NCBI RefSeq assembly: GCF_002895565.1
Contig: NZ_AZRN01000036.1
Coordinates: forward strand, 62,001-126,000
Source: Petrotoga mexicana DSM 14811
GTDB lineage: Bacteria > Thermotogota > Thermotogae > Petrotogales > Petrotogaceae
Direction of reading: 5' to 3'
DNA: 64,000 bases
Shown here: in pieces, positions 1-7,917 of the stretch
Numbering within the stretch: position 1 is the stretch's first letter
Layout: every line of letters starts with the position of its first letter
Program-made: the position numbers and the translations under genes
Notes under the pieces: generated by a model
Told to the model about the DNA's origin: nothing
Databases searched by the model: none
Seen by the model: the letters and a program-made list of their open reading frames with translations, nothing else

Positions 1-297
1 GGTTTGATAGGAGGATTGGGTCTTGCTCCAGCTGCTAATATTGGCGAGGATGCTGCGATCTTTGAAGCGGTCCATGGAAGTGCTCCAGATATAACCAATA
101 AAGGTATAGCAAACCCGATTGCTTTATTAAGCTCATCCATTATGTTATTAGATTATTTAAAACTGAATAAGTTAGCAAAAAAACTCGAAAATGCTATTTC
201 TGCAACGGTTAAAGATATACAAGTTTTAACACCGGATTTAGGTGGAAAAGGTAACATAGAGTCTATGAAAAATAAAATTATTTCATTTTTGAGTTGA
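1..297 (+). CDS. Isocitrate/isopropylmalate-type dehydrogenase, C-terminal fragment
   Basis: This is the 3' end of a gene whose start lies left of the window; reading is open from base 1. The visible ~98 residues carry the C-terminal signature of the NAD(P)-dependent beta-decarboxylating dehydrogenases: GLGLAPAANIGEDAAIFEAV, then HGSAPDI and GIANP. The HGSAPDI-type loop contacts the cofactor in this family. The closing LTPDLGGKG motif resembles NAD-isocitrate dehydrogenases more than LeuB, but substrate cannot be fixed from this fragment. It is followed after a few bases by proB; an isocitrate dehydrogenase supplying 2-oxoglutarate/glutamate next to a glutamate kinase would make sense, but this is inference. 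Confidence 0.8.
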   Translation, partial: GLIGGLGLAPAANIGEDAAIFEAVHGSAPDITNKGIANPIALLSSSIMLLDYLKLNKLAKKLENAISATVKDIQVLTPDLGGKGNIESMKNKIISFLS

Positions 298-313
298 ATG
301 GTTGGTGATTTTT

Positions 314-1480
314 TTGAAAAATACAATCAATAAGATAGTTATAAAGGTTGGTAGTAGCTCAATAGCTGATGAGAATGGAATAAATGTTGGTAAGATGAAT
401 AAAATTGTCGAGCAAGTGACTGACTTAAAGTTTAAAAGAAAAAAAGATATAATTATTGTTTCATCAGGAGCTATAGCAGCTGGCAGAAGTGAATTAGGTT
501 ACAGTTACAAACCGTATTCTGTTGCAGAAAAGCAGGCTTGTGCAGCAGTTGGCCAAGGTGTATTGATCTCCAAATATCGTGATCTTTTTGCAGTTAAAAA
601 TATTAAAGTGGCACAAATACTTTTAACAGCTGACGATTTTTCTAATCGTCAGCGTTATTTAAATGCATACAATACCATGAATGCACTTTTAGAAAATGAT
701 GTGATACCTATTGTAAATGAAAACGATACAATAACGACAGATGAAATCAAATTCGGAGATAATGATGTTTTATCTGCTCAAGTAGCAAGTTTGTTGGAAG
801 CAGACTTATCGATCATTCTCTCAGATATTCCAGGATTGTTGAAAGATTTAGGTAACCCGAAATCACTGATCAATATTGTTGAAGAAGTTACTCCTGAGCT
901 TGAAAATCTTGCTAATGGAAAAAGTGGTAAACTAGGTACCGGCGGGATGAGTTCAAAATTAAAAGCAGCAAAGATTTCCATCGCCTCAGGAATACCTTTA
1001 ACAATTCTCCCATCTTATGAAGAGAGTATTATTACAAAGGCTGTGGATAATATTGAAAATAGGCAGTTTAACCTTGGTACAACCTTTTTACCCAAAGGAA
1101 AAAGGATGAGCAAAAGGAAGAGATGGATTCAATTCAGCTTAAAGCCAAAAGGCAAATTGATTGTGGATAATGGAGCCCATGAAGCACTTTTAAAAGGAAA
1201 AAGTCTATTAGCGGTAGGAATTATAAGTGTATCAGGTAGTTTTTCCGTCGGAGATCTGGTTTTGATATCTAATAAAAAAGGAGAAAGCATTGGAAAAGGT
1301 TTAATAAACTATTCTTCCGAGGAATTAAAAGAAATAATTGGTAAAAAAACCGATGAAATACTTACATTCAAAGAAAACTTTGGACCTGAAGAAGTAATAC
1401 ACAGGGATAATTTAGTTATAATGGAGGCAACGGAGGGATTTGAACCCTCGAATAGCGGTTTTGCAGACCGCCGCCTTTGA
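314..1480 (+). CDS. proB: Glutamate 5-kinase
   Basis: ProB phosphorylates glutamate to gamma-glutamyl phosphate, the first step of proline synthesis. The N-terminal amino-acid-kinase domain shows VIKVGSSSIA, VSSGAIAAG, NENDTI and LGTGGMSSKL motifs; a PUA-like C-terminal domain follows from about residue 270 (RWIQFSLKPKGKLIVDNGAHEALL region). I prefer the TTG at 314, about 5 bases after GGTGAT; an upstream TTG at 302 has no ribosome binding site. No proA lies beside it in the window. The last ~17 codons, ending ...SGFADRRL, are the antisense of a tRNA-Cys gene: the frame has no stop before the convergent tRNA, so the protein has a tRNA-derived tail. Confidence 0.93.
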   Translation: MKNTINKIVIKVGSSSIADENGINVGKMNKIVEQVTDLKFKRKKDIIIVSSGAIAAGRSELGYSYKPYSVAEKQACAAVGQGVLISKYRDLFAVKNIKVAQILLTADDFSNRQRYLNAYNTMNALLENDVIPIVNENDTITTDEIKFGDNDVLSAQVASLLEADLSIILSDIPGLLKDLGNPKSLINIVEEVTPELENLANGKSGKLGTGGMSSKLKAAKISIASGIPLTILPSYEESIITKAVDNIENRQFNLGTTFLPKGKRMSKRKRWIQFSLKPKGKLIVDNGAHEALLKGKSLLAVGIISVSGSFSVGDLVLISNKKGESIGKGLINYSSEELKEIIGKKTDEILTFKENFGPEEVIHRDNLVIMEATEGFEPSNSGFADRRL

Positions 1481-1498
1481 CCCCTTGGCTACGTTGCC
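1422..1498 (-). tRNA. tRNA-Cys (GCA)
   Basis: The minus-strand sequence folds as a cloverleaf. The acceptor arms are GGCAACG and CGTTGCC, the anticodon stem GCGGT/ACCGC encloses loop CTGCAAA with anticodon GCA, and the T arm is GAGGG-TTCAAAT-CCCTC. The 3' CCA is encoded in the genome (TGG at 1422-1424 on the plus strand). It sits about 4 bases downstream of tRNA-Asp and overlaps the 3' end of proB on the opposite strand. Confidence 0.95.
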
Positions 1499-1502
1499 AA
1501 AT

Positions 1503-1579
1503 TGGCGGGGACGACGGGACTCGAACCCGCGGCCACCGGTGTGACAGACCGGCATGATAACCAGCTTCACCACGTCCCC
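1503..1579 (-). tRNA. tRNA-Asp (GTC)
   Basis: On the minus strand this reads GGGGACG...CGTCCCC for the acceptor stem, GCCGGT-CTGTCAC-ACCGGT around anticodon GTC, and a T arm with GGTTCGAGTCC. Discriminator G and an encoded CCA (plus-strand TGG at 1503-1505) follow. It lies about 30 bases downstream of tig, so tig, tRNA-Asp and tRNA-Cys may be co-transcribed. Confidence 0.95.
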
Positions 1580-1610
1580 TGCAACTTCAAATGTATTTTA
1601 TCATATAATT

Positions 1611-2957
1611 CTAATTTTGTCCAGTCTCTTCTTCACTTGCTTCATTATCAGTATTTACTTTTTCTTCTTTTTGATCTTCGGTTGGGGTTACATTTTCACC
1701 TTCGAACTCTTCTTTTGATATTTCAACTATTTGTACTTTCTCTTTGATGAATTGGGCTACTTTTTCTCTTAATTTGTTCCATAGAATTTCATTAGATAGT
1801 TCAGGATTTGAGCTTATTATTTCCTGAGCACGTGAGAAAGGTAAACCATACATAGTTGAGAAGTTCTTGATCTCTTGTGATAACTCTTCGTTTCCTACTT
1901 TGATATCGTTTTCTAAGGATAGTTTTTCGATGACAACCATCTCTTTTATCCAATTCAATGCACTCTTTTTGATTTCCTCTCTCAATTTATTTTCGTCATT
2001 ATCGTATTTTTTTAAGTTTTCTTCGTATTTACCCTTGTTTTTAAGATCGTTTATGGTTGCATCAATATAATAATTTACACTTTCATCAGATATATCAATA
2101 TCCACATAATTAGGTAACTCCGATAAGATATAGTTAACCACAAATTGATCCTGCCAATTTTTAACGGCATCTTCTCCTTCTTTTCTCAACGTCTCTTTCA
2201 ACTCGTTCAATGTTTCTACTTCAATATTCAGCTCTTTTGCAAAATTATCGTTTAGTTCAGGAAGTTTTCTTGTATAAACTTGTGCAATTCGAACTTTTTG
2301 AATCAATTTTTTGTCTTGATCTTCTTTTTCTAATTCAAATTCCTCGCCAGTAGTTTTTCCTATGAGTTTTTTAACGAGTTCTCTTTCATCATCTTCTCTA
2401 ACTATTATTTCCTCTTCTTCATCAGATTTGATCACTTCACCGTTTTCATCTACTAAATCATAATTAATTCTTACATAATCTCCGTACTGAATAGGTTCTT
2501 CTTTGGGATCTAATATTGCGTTGCTCTCCAGTAAATCATTCAATCTTCTCTGTACAAAGTCCTCAACCACTTCTTTAGATTCAGGGATTTTAACCGTAAT
2601 ATTTTCAAATTCTGTTTTTATAATTTCAGGATAGGTGTGAAGTAAAACCTCGAATTCTATGTGTTCCTCATCTTGAGCTCTTGATTCAACAATAATTGGG
2701 AAAAGCAACTTTTCTTCTTCTCTGATTTTGTGATCCAGCTCATGTTCCGCTTCTTCTAATAACATATTATTAAAATCAGAACCTAAGCGCAACTTAATAA
2801 CCTGTTTGGGGACCTTACCTTTTCTAAATCCTTCAAAGGTGTAATGTTGATTAATTTCTCGAACGATTTGATCTTCAATTTTTTCAATTTCATCTTTAGA
2901 AAATTTGATGAGGTATTTCTTAACATTTTTGTCTTGGCTAAGTAAAGTTTTTTCCAT
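1611..2957 (-). CDS. tig: Trigger factor, ribosome-associated chaperone/peptidyl-prolyl isomerase
   Basis: The 448-residue protein matches trigger factor in length and order. It has an N-terminal ribosome-binding domain with the loop FEGFRKGKVPKQV (about residues 42-54), a central FKBP-like PPIase region around residues 150-235, and a long helical C-terminal chaperone domain ending in a very acidic tail (ENVTPTEDQKEEKVNTDNEA region). I chose the ATG at 2957 because AGGAGGAAGG stands just before it; the frame is open a further 12 codons upstream without a better signal. Two tRNA genes follow immediately downstream on the same strand. Confidence 0.95.
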   Translation of the reverse strand: MEKTLLSQDKNVKKYLIKFSKDEIEKIEDQIVREINQHYTFEGFRKGKVPKQVIKLRLGSDFNNMLLEEAEHELDHKIREEEKLLFPIIVESRAQDEEHIEFEVLLHTYPEIIKTEFENITVKIPESKEVVEDFVQRRLNDLLESNAILDPKEEPIQYGDYVRINYDLVDENGEVIKSDEEEEIIVREDDERELVKKLIGKTTGEEFELEKEDQDKKLIQKVRIAQVYTRKLPELNDNFAKELNIEVETLNELKETLRKEGEDAVKNWQDQFVVNYILSELPNYVDIDISDESVNYYIDATINDLKNKGKYEENLKKYDNDENKLREEIKKSALNWIKEMVVIEKLSLENDIKVGNEELSQEIKNFSTMYGLPFSRAQEIISSNPELSNEILWNKLREKVAQFIKEKVQIVEISKEEFEGENVTPTEDQKEEKVNTDNEASEEETGQN

Positions 2958-3003
2958 GATCCTTCCTCCTAATTTGAGAAGTTTTATCATCAAAGTTCAA
3001 AGT

Positions 3004-3032
3004 ATTATACAATGAAAGATAAGGAATTTGGT
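3004..3032 (-). promoter_or_regulatory. Possible tig promoter
   Basis: A TATAAT lies on the minus strand at 3009-3004, about 45 bases upstream of the tig start. No convincing -35 sits 17 bases away; a TTGACG on the same strand at 3046-3041 is too distant for this -10 and might pair with a weaker one. Low-confidence call. Confidence 0.35.
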
Positions 3033-3171
3033 TAATTAAACGTCAATTTTTGTTTTTATAGTGTAAACATTTTTCTTAATTCAACCTTTTATTTGTATAA
3101 TTATTTATGGAAATTTCAATTTAATTGTGATACAATATTTCGATTCGAAGCAGTTACTAGAGGTGAATATA

Positions 3172-3888
3172 TTGGTTGGACGGTTTCTTTTGAAAGATAT
3201 CCCGATGGTTTATGGCAGTCAAGATGATATTTATTCTTTTATCGAAGATCAAATTGGAAAAGAGAAGCTTTGGATAGTTACTTTAAATGCGTTGATGTAT
3301 ATGGAATATTTAAAGGGTAACGAATATTCTAAAGCAATTAGTAAAGCTTCTTTTTCCATTCCTGATGGGGTGGGAATAGTTAAATTACTCAAAAAGAAAG
3401 GAATTGAGACGGAAAGGTGCCCCGGTATAGATACAATGAAATATTTATTAGAATTGTCTGAAATAAATAATTATAGAATATTTTTGCTTGGGTCAGAAGA
3501 GAGTGTGGTTGGACAAGCTGCTCAAATAATTGAGAAAATGTTCAACGTAAATATTGTTGGATTTCATCATGGGTATTTTGATATAAGTGCTGAACGAGAG
3601 GTTGTTCGAAAAATTAATGATAGTAAAACAGATCTCCTTTTTGTAGGGATGGGAATTCCAAAACAGGAATCCTTTATTTTCCGAAACTATGAAACGTTAC
3701 AAGCAAAGCTTATGATGGGAGTTGGTGGTAGCTTTGACGTATTTGCTGGTGTTACGAGAAGGGCTCCTCTTTTCTTTCAAAAGCTTGGATTAGAATGGTT
3801 GTATAGAATGTTTGAAGAGCCCCATCGATTCAAAAAATTACCTGATTTATTTAAATTTTATATGAATTTGTATAGAAATAAAGATTAA
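3172..3888 (+). CDS. WecG/TagA/CpsF family glycosyltransferase
   Basis: This family (GT26) transfers N-acetylmannosamine, N-acetylmannosaminuronate or glucose onto undecaprenyl-linked sugars in teichoic acid, common antigen or capsule synthesis at the cytoplasmic membrane. Signatures seen are WIVTLNALMYM, SIPDGVGIVKLLKKKG, FLLGSEESVV, DLLFVGMGIPKQESF, GVGGSFDVFAG and the C-terminal RAPLFFQKLGLEWLYRMFEEP. The TTG at 3172 lies 5 bases after AGGTGA and is preferred over a GTG at 3127 with no ribosome binding site. Its stop codon directly abuts that of the convergent gene. No other cell-wall genes are adjacent, so the acceptor is unknown. Confidence 0.85.
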   Translation: MVGRFLLKDIPMVYGSQDDIYSFIEDQIGKEKLWIVTLNALMYMEYLKGNEYSKAISKASFSIPDGVGIVKLLKKKGIETERCPGIDTMKYLLELSEINNYRIFLLGSEESVVGQAAQIIEKMFNVNIVGFHHGYFDISAEREVVRKINDSKTDLLFVGMGIPKQESFIFRNYETLQAKLMMGVGGSFDVFAGVTRRAPLFFQKLGLEWLYRMFEEPHRFKKLPDLFKFYMNLYRNKD

Positions 3889-4830
3889 TTATATAAATTC
3901 TATATTTAGACGCGAAATCTCAGAGGAAATGTTCAGATAACAAGTGTAAGATGCTTCCGAGAAATTATCAGAAACATAAGTTCCATCTTCTCTTTGGTAC
4001 ATTCGTCCAAAATTTTTGAAATTCAAATCCCCAACATGGTTTAATACTAAAGCAACATCCCCTGGCAATTTTATATTTATTGCTGAAACTTCAGAGTCTA
4101 CGTCAACTGTGGTATTATCCTTTTGAGATGGTATCAAAGTGATTTTAGATGCGGTAGATTTTATTCTTACTTCTCGTGTTTTAATTTGTCTCAGATCAAA
4201 AAAGGCTACGCTAACGTTCAATTTTGCTTGATAATTGTAATTAATATTTTCGTTTAAATATACAGTTATCTTTGCCCGTTCAGGTACTTTTACGTTGGAT
4301 ACTTTCAGCTTGTTCAAAATATCGACTTTAGAAGAGTCATATTCTTTCTTAAAAGAATATATATCATTATCAATCACAGCTTTTACTTTTACAGGTGTCT
4401 CTATCTTAGAAGAGTCAATAGTTACAGAGCTCCAGTCTACATCTGTTGATAAATCAAGTGTGTCACCTATAAATTTAGGAGGAAGATTTTCAGATATTAT
4501 CGATTTGTTAATCTTTAAGTGGGGCTTTCTTATATGGAACAGCCCTTTAAATCCAGCAGCAATAATATAAGATGCGATCATCAATAGAACCAATTCCCAA
4601 AAATTTAGTGAAGTGGGGAACAACTCAAATGTGTCTAGCAACAGTATTATTCCAAATATTAGACTTCCTAAAGTTCCTACGTTTCTTTTTTTGAAAAAGG
4701 TTAGTCCGTATCCAAGAAAAATCAATGTAAAAAAGAATTCTAACAAGTTAAAACTAACTAAGAATTCGTTGAAAATGACTGATAAAACTATTAAAATACC
4801 TAGCGCGATCAGTATTAATCTTCCTTGCAT
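3889..4830 (-). CDS. Membrane-anchored protein of the DUF4097 operon
   Basis: I do not recognise a named family with certainty. The 313-residue protein opens with about four hydrophobic segments (residues 5-105; e.g. LILIALGILIVLSVIF and FFFTLIFLGYGLTFF) and continues as a ~200-residue beta-rich soluble region. This resembles LiaF-like proteins: short membrane bundle plus beta-helix-like tail. It is the last gene of a three-gene operon and starts two bases after the stop of the DUF4097 gene, with GGGGGAG as ribosome binding site. A role in envelope-stress sensing is an inference from this architecture. Its stop abuts that of the convergent glycosyltransferase gene. Confidence 0.6.
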   Translation of the reverse strand: MQGRLILIALGILIVLSVIFNEFLVSFNLLEFFFTLIFLGYGLTFFKKRNVGTLGSLIFGIILLLDTFELFPTSLNFWELVLLMIASYIIAAGFKGLFHIRKPHLKINKSIISENLPPKFIGDTLDLSTDVDWSSVTIDSSKIETPVKVKAVIDNDIYSFKKEYDSSKVDILNKLKVSNVKVPERAKITVYLNENINYNYQAKLNVSVAFFDLRQIKTREVRIKSTASKITLIPSQKDNTTVDVDSEVSAINIKLPGDVALVLNHVGDLNFKNFGRMYQREDGTYVSDNFSEASYTCYLNISSEISRLNIEFI

Positions 4831-4832
4831 AA

Positions 4833-5942
4833 TTACTCCCCCCTGTCCTTTAAAAATTTTTCTGCAAGCTCTTCAGAGTATCCCAACTCTTTTAAAAGTT
4901 CTATCGCAAAAGATCGAGAAATCTTTCCCTCTTTTAATAAAGACAATATCTTTTTTTCTTCAATGGTTAAGAATTCGTCGCCTTTGGAAATATCTTTGCT
5001 TTCTTCTTTCTCCACTTCTTCTATGATTTTCTCATGAAGTTCTACACCTTTGATACTAATATCTCCACTCATTACATTAATTTTTAAAACTCTTTTTTTG
5101 GGCATAGTAGAAGAATCACTACTTTGAACTAAATCGACGTTTGATCTTATAGATGAAGAATATCTATGTATTGGAGCTTCTAAATAGATTTTCTCTCTTC
5201 CTTGAACTATTAGATTTATATCTCCGGAAGCAGTGTTTACAATACAATAAAAATCTCTGTCTAAGGAATCTACAGAGATATCACCACTAGCTGATTTAAA
5301 GTTTGCTACTTTCACGATAGAATTTTTTATTAAGACATCACCGGAAGCCACACTTAACTTAAGATTTACAATTTTAGAGTTTTGAACTAGAACATCGCCA
5401 CTAGCCATGCTAAAATCACCATATGATATATTTACGTTGTGAATTTCAAAATCTCCAGAAGCTCCTTTTAAAATCAATTCATCCATCTCACTGTTATTTA
5501 AGTCGATACTCACATCCCCAGACCCAGTATCCACCCTTAAAGATTTCAAAGTTTTAGTTTGATTAGATCCAATAATATCTACATCTCCTGATCGTGTTTT
5601 GATCGCTAAATTATATAAGTTAGTAGAATCCAAGTCCGTTTCTATATCAGCTGATGATAAGTCTAACGTTATATCGTTAACTTGATCACCTATGTACAAA
5701 TTAATAGGTACTTCATGGAACATTTTAGAGAAAGAAAAAAATTTTGATAAGAAATCACCTTTTTCATAATCAATGTCGATTGATACGCTTGTATGATCTG
5801 AATTCCAAGCAGTCCCGACGTTAATATCTTGATCTCCGTATTCGAGATATGTTATTTCACTGTGGCAAATTTTTATTCGTCCGTGAAAATTTTTGGCCTT
5901 TATTTTAATAACTTTTACATCATTCAAATCAATCTTTTGCAT
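4833..5942 (-). CDS. DUF4097-type beta-helix protein with C-terminal helical region
   Basis: Residues about 80-300 contain a run of repeating strands with the recurrent motif SGD (e.g. TRSGDVDI, GSGDVSI, ASGDFEI, ASGDVLV, ASGDVLI, ASGDISV, ASGDINL, MSGDISI), typical of the right-handed beta-helix of DUF4097 putative adhesins. A charged C-terminal stretch (residues ~305-369) forms helices resembling a SHOCT-like module (LLKEGKISRSFAIELLKELGYS). There is no signal peptide, so it is probably cytoplasmic. It lies between the DUF2089 gene and the membrane protein gene in one operon. Such genes often accompany envelope-stress systems, but the biochemical role is unknown. Confidence 0.75.
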   Translation of the reverse strand: MQKIDLNDVKVIKIKAKNFHGRIKICHSEITYLEYGDQDINVGTAWNSDHTSVSIDIDYEKGDFLSKFFSFSKMFHEVPINLYIGDQVNDITLDLSSADIETDLDSTNLYNLAIKTRSGDVDIIGSNQTKTLKSLRVDTGSGDVSIDLNNSEMDELILKGASGDFEIHNVNISYGDFSMASGDVLVQNSKIVNLKLSVASGDVLIKNSIVKVANFKSASGDISVDSLDRDFYCIVNTASGDINLIVQGREKIYLEAPIHRYSSSIRSNVDLVQSSDSSTMPKKRVLKINVMSGDISIKGVELHEKIIEEVEKEESKDISKGDEFLTIEEKKILSLLKEGKISRSFAIELLKELGYSEELAEKFLKDRGE

Positions 5943-5958
5943 TCAAAATCACTCCTTT

Positions 5959-6333
5959 TTATTTTTTGTATTTTTTTAATAATTCTTTTGCATCTTCAGG
6001 GGTAATCTCTCCTTTTTCAATTTTTTCAAGGATTTCAAGGGTTTTTTCTCTACTTTCAATGCTTTCAGATTCGTACCCCATTGCTGTGGCAACTTCTTCT
6101 AATCTTGCTTTTGCTGTAGGATAAGAGATACCAAGTTCTTTTTGTAATTCCGATAAATTTCCTCTCACCTTAATAAAAATCTTCAAAAAATTTAATTGTT
6201 GGTTTGTTAATTGAGCAAATTCTTCTAATTCGAAATTGCCAGATATTTCAGTTCCGCATTCTTCACATCGATATTTTATGATATTTAACTTACCCCCACA
6301 TACCGGGCATTTGGATAAACGGTATTTTGACAT
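5959..6333 (-). CDS. DUF2089 family zinc-ribbon/HTH protein
   Basis: The 124-residue protein has an N-terminal zinc ribbon (CPVCGG near residue 9, CEECG near residue 28). A helix-turn-helix follows (LSELQKELGISYPTAKARLEEVA, roughly residues 58-80), then a C-terminal helical SHOCT-like tail (IEKGEITPEDAKELLKKYKK). This layout is that of DUF2089, proposed DNA-binding regulators. As first gene of the operon it is a good candidate for its autoregulator. Behind it are a DUF4097 protein and a membrane protein. The ATG is preceded by AGGAGG. Confidence 0.8.
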   Translation of the reverse strand: MSKYRLSKCPVCGGKLNIIKYRCEECGTEISGNFELEEFAQLTNQQLNFLKIFIKVRGNLSELQKELGISYPTAKARLEEVATAMGYESESIESREKTLEILEKIEKGEITPEDAKELLKKYKK

Positions 6334-6402
6334 ATTAGGACCTCCTATTATTTTTTATGTTTTTGATGATATTTTGATAGACTCTCACGTTATTTTAAAA
6401 AA

Positions 6403-6431
6403 ATTATAACATAAAACTTTAAAAATGTCAA
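6403..6431 (-). promoter_or_regulatory. Consensus sigma-70 promoter of the DUF2089 operon
   Basis: On the minus strand TTGACA (6431-6426) and TATAAT (6408-6403) are separated by exactly 17 bases, a full match to the housekeeping consensus. It lies about 70 bases upstream of the DUF2089 start. Such an ideal promoter suggests strong expression held in check by a repressor, possibly the DUF2089 protein itself. Confidence 0.8.
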
Positions 6432-6585
6432 GTTTTAATGCAAAAATTTTGATTTTCTAAATAAAAAAATTAAACTAAAGGTTTTAATATAAAAATTTTA
6501 AAAAAAGGGGTAGGTATTTGATATAATCGATGATATAATATTTATTGCAATTCAAAGAAAAATTACACTTTGAGGAGGTCCAATC

Positions 6586-7866
6586 GTGGCAATAGACTCA
6601 CCTAGTTGGTTAAAAAGTTCTGTAATTTATGAAGTTTTTGTTAGAAATTATGGAAATGCTGGAACCTTTAATGATATATACAACGATATTGAACGTATTA
6701 AGGCTTTGGGGACAGATATACTGTGGTTTATGCCTTTTTATCCTATTGGGAAAGTTGGTAGAAAAGGTACTCATGGAAGTCCTTATTCGATAAAAGATTA
6801 CGAAGAAATATCTAAAGAAATTGGAAATAAGAGGGATTTTAAAAGATTAATAGACAAGGCACATGATAACGGATTAAAAATAATGATCGATATTGTTTTC
6901 AATCATACCTCTTTGGATTCAAAGCTGGTTGAAACACATCCGGAATGGTTTGTGAAAGATGAAAACGGAAAATTAACCAGAAAAGTTGAAGATTGGATGG
7001 ATGTTTACGATTTGGATTATGAGAATAAGGATTTATGGGACTATCTAATAAAAGTTTTAGATAGCTGGGTTGATCTAGGTGTCGATGCTTTTAGATGTGA
7101 TGTAGCACCACTTGTACCTTTAGAGTTCTGGAAAAAAGCTAGAGAACGATTGAACCAAAAAAAGGAAGTTATTTGGTTGGCAGAAACTCTTGATCCAAAA
7201 TTTATTCATGATCTCAGAACTAGAGGGTACAATGTTCATTCAGATTCAGAAGTATATCAAAGCTTTGATCTTACATACGATTATGATGGCTTCTATTATC
7301 TAAAAAGTTATTTTTCTGGGGAGAAAGATTTAAATCATTATTTTGATCATGTTTTTTTGCAGAATACAATATTTCCAAAAAATTCTATTAAGATGCGTTT
7401 TTTAGAAAATCATGATAATCCAAGAATAGCATCAGTTTTAGAAGGGAAAAACAAGATCAAAAATTGGACTGTTTTCTATAATCTTTTGCCAGGAGCTTCT
7501 TTAATATATGCTGGACAAGAATTAATGATGGAAAAACTACCTAACCTTTTCGAAAAGGATCCGATTAAGTGGGACAAAGGTGATTATGAATTTTTAAGCT
7601 TCTTTAAGAAAATTGTTAACATGACCAAAGAGATTAAATCAACCTGTGACCAATTTTCTATTCGAGAGTTATCTGAGGGTATAATAATGATCAAATGGAG
7701 TGGAGATAAAGATGAATACATTACCATATTGAATTTGGAAGATAGATATGGAAAAATACCAGTAGATTTTACTTTATATGGGACTGATTTAATAACTAAC
7801 GAAATTGTTTCTATACAATACTTCTTTGTAATCAGCAAATTACCTATTATTATTAAAACAAGATAA
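6586..7866 (+). CDS. Glycoside hydrolase family 13 (alpha-amylase-like) enzyme
   Basis: The protein acts on alpha-glucosidic bonds. It has the (beta/alpha)8 core of GH13: DIVFNHTS (about residues 102-109, region I), DAFRCDVA with predicted nucleophile Asp172, WLAETLD with acid/base Glu200, and FLENHDNPR with Asp277. At 426 residues and with no signal peptide it is a short, cytoplasmic member, resembling intracellular maltodextrin-processing or trehalose-synthase-like enzymes; substrate is not determined. The GTG start at 6586 follows GAGGAGG. Two TATAAT boxes (6522, 6534) lie upstream without clear -35 partners. It precedes ftsY by about 50 bases. Confidence 0.85.
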   Translation: MAIDSPSWLKSSVIYEVFVRNYGNAGTFNDIYNDIERIKALGTDILWFMPFYPIGKVGRKGTHGSPYSIKDYEEISKEIGNKRDFKRLIDKAHDNGLKIMIDIVFNHTSLDSKLVETHPEWFVKDENGKLTRKVEDWMDVYDLDYENKDLWDYLIKVLDSWVDLGVDAFRCDVAPLVPLEFWKKARERLNQKKEVIWLAETLDPKFIHDLRTRGYNVHSDSEVYQSFDLTYDYDGFYYLKSYFSGEKDLNHYFDHVFLQNTIFPKNSIKMRFLENHDNPRIASVLEGKNKIKNWTVFYNLLPGASLIYAGQELMMEKLPNLFEKDPIKWDKGDYEFLSFFKKIVNMTKEIKSTCDQFSIRELSEGIIMIKWSGDKDEYITILNLEDRYGKIPVDFTLYGTDLITNEIVSIQYFFVISKLPIIIKTR

Positions 7867-7876
7867 AATATTGTAT

Positions 7877-7897
7877 AATCTAAATTAACCTTAGATT
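7877..7897 (+). repeat. Small inverted repeat before ftsY
   Basis: AATCTAA (7877-7883) and TTAGATT (7891-7897) form a perfect 7-base inverted repeat with a 7-base loop, between two TATAAT boxes (7874-7879 and 7900-7905). It could be an operator or a small hairpin ahead of ftsY; there is no T tract to make it a terminator. Confidence 0.4.
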
Positions 7898-7917
7898 GAT
7901 ATAATGGAGGCATATTA

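Noticed and set aside
1502-1747. 81-codon plus-strand frame beginning with TGLEPAATGVTDRH
   Set aside because: It is the antisense reading of the tRNA-Asp gene followed by the antisense of tig; such peptides are common annotation artefacts.
4613-5026. 137-codon frame opposite the membrane protein and DUF4097 genes
   Set aside because: Antisense of two well-supported coupled genes; composition is that of reversed codons.
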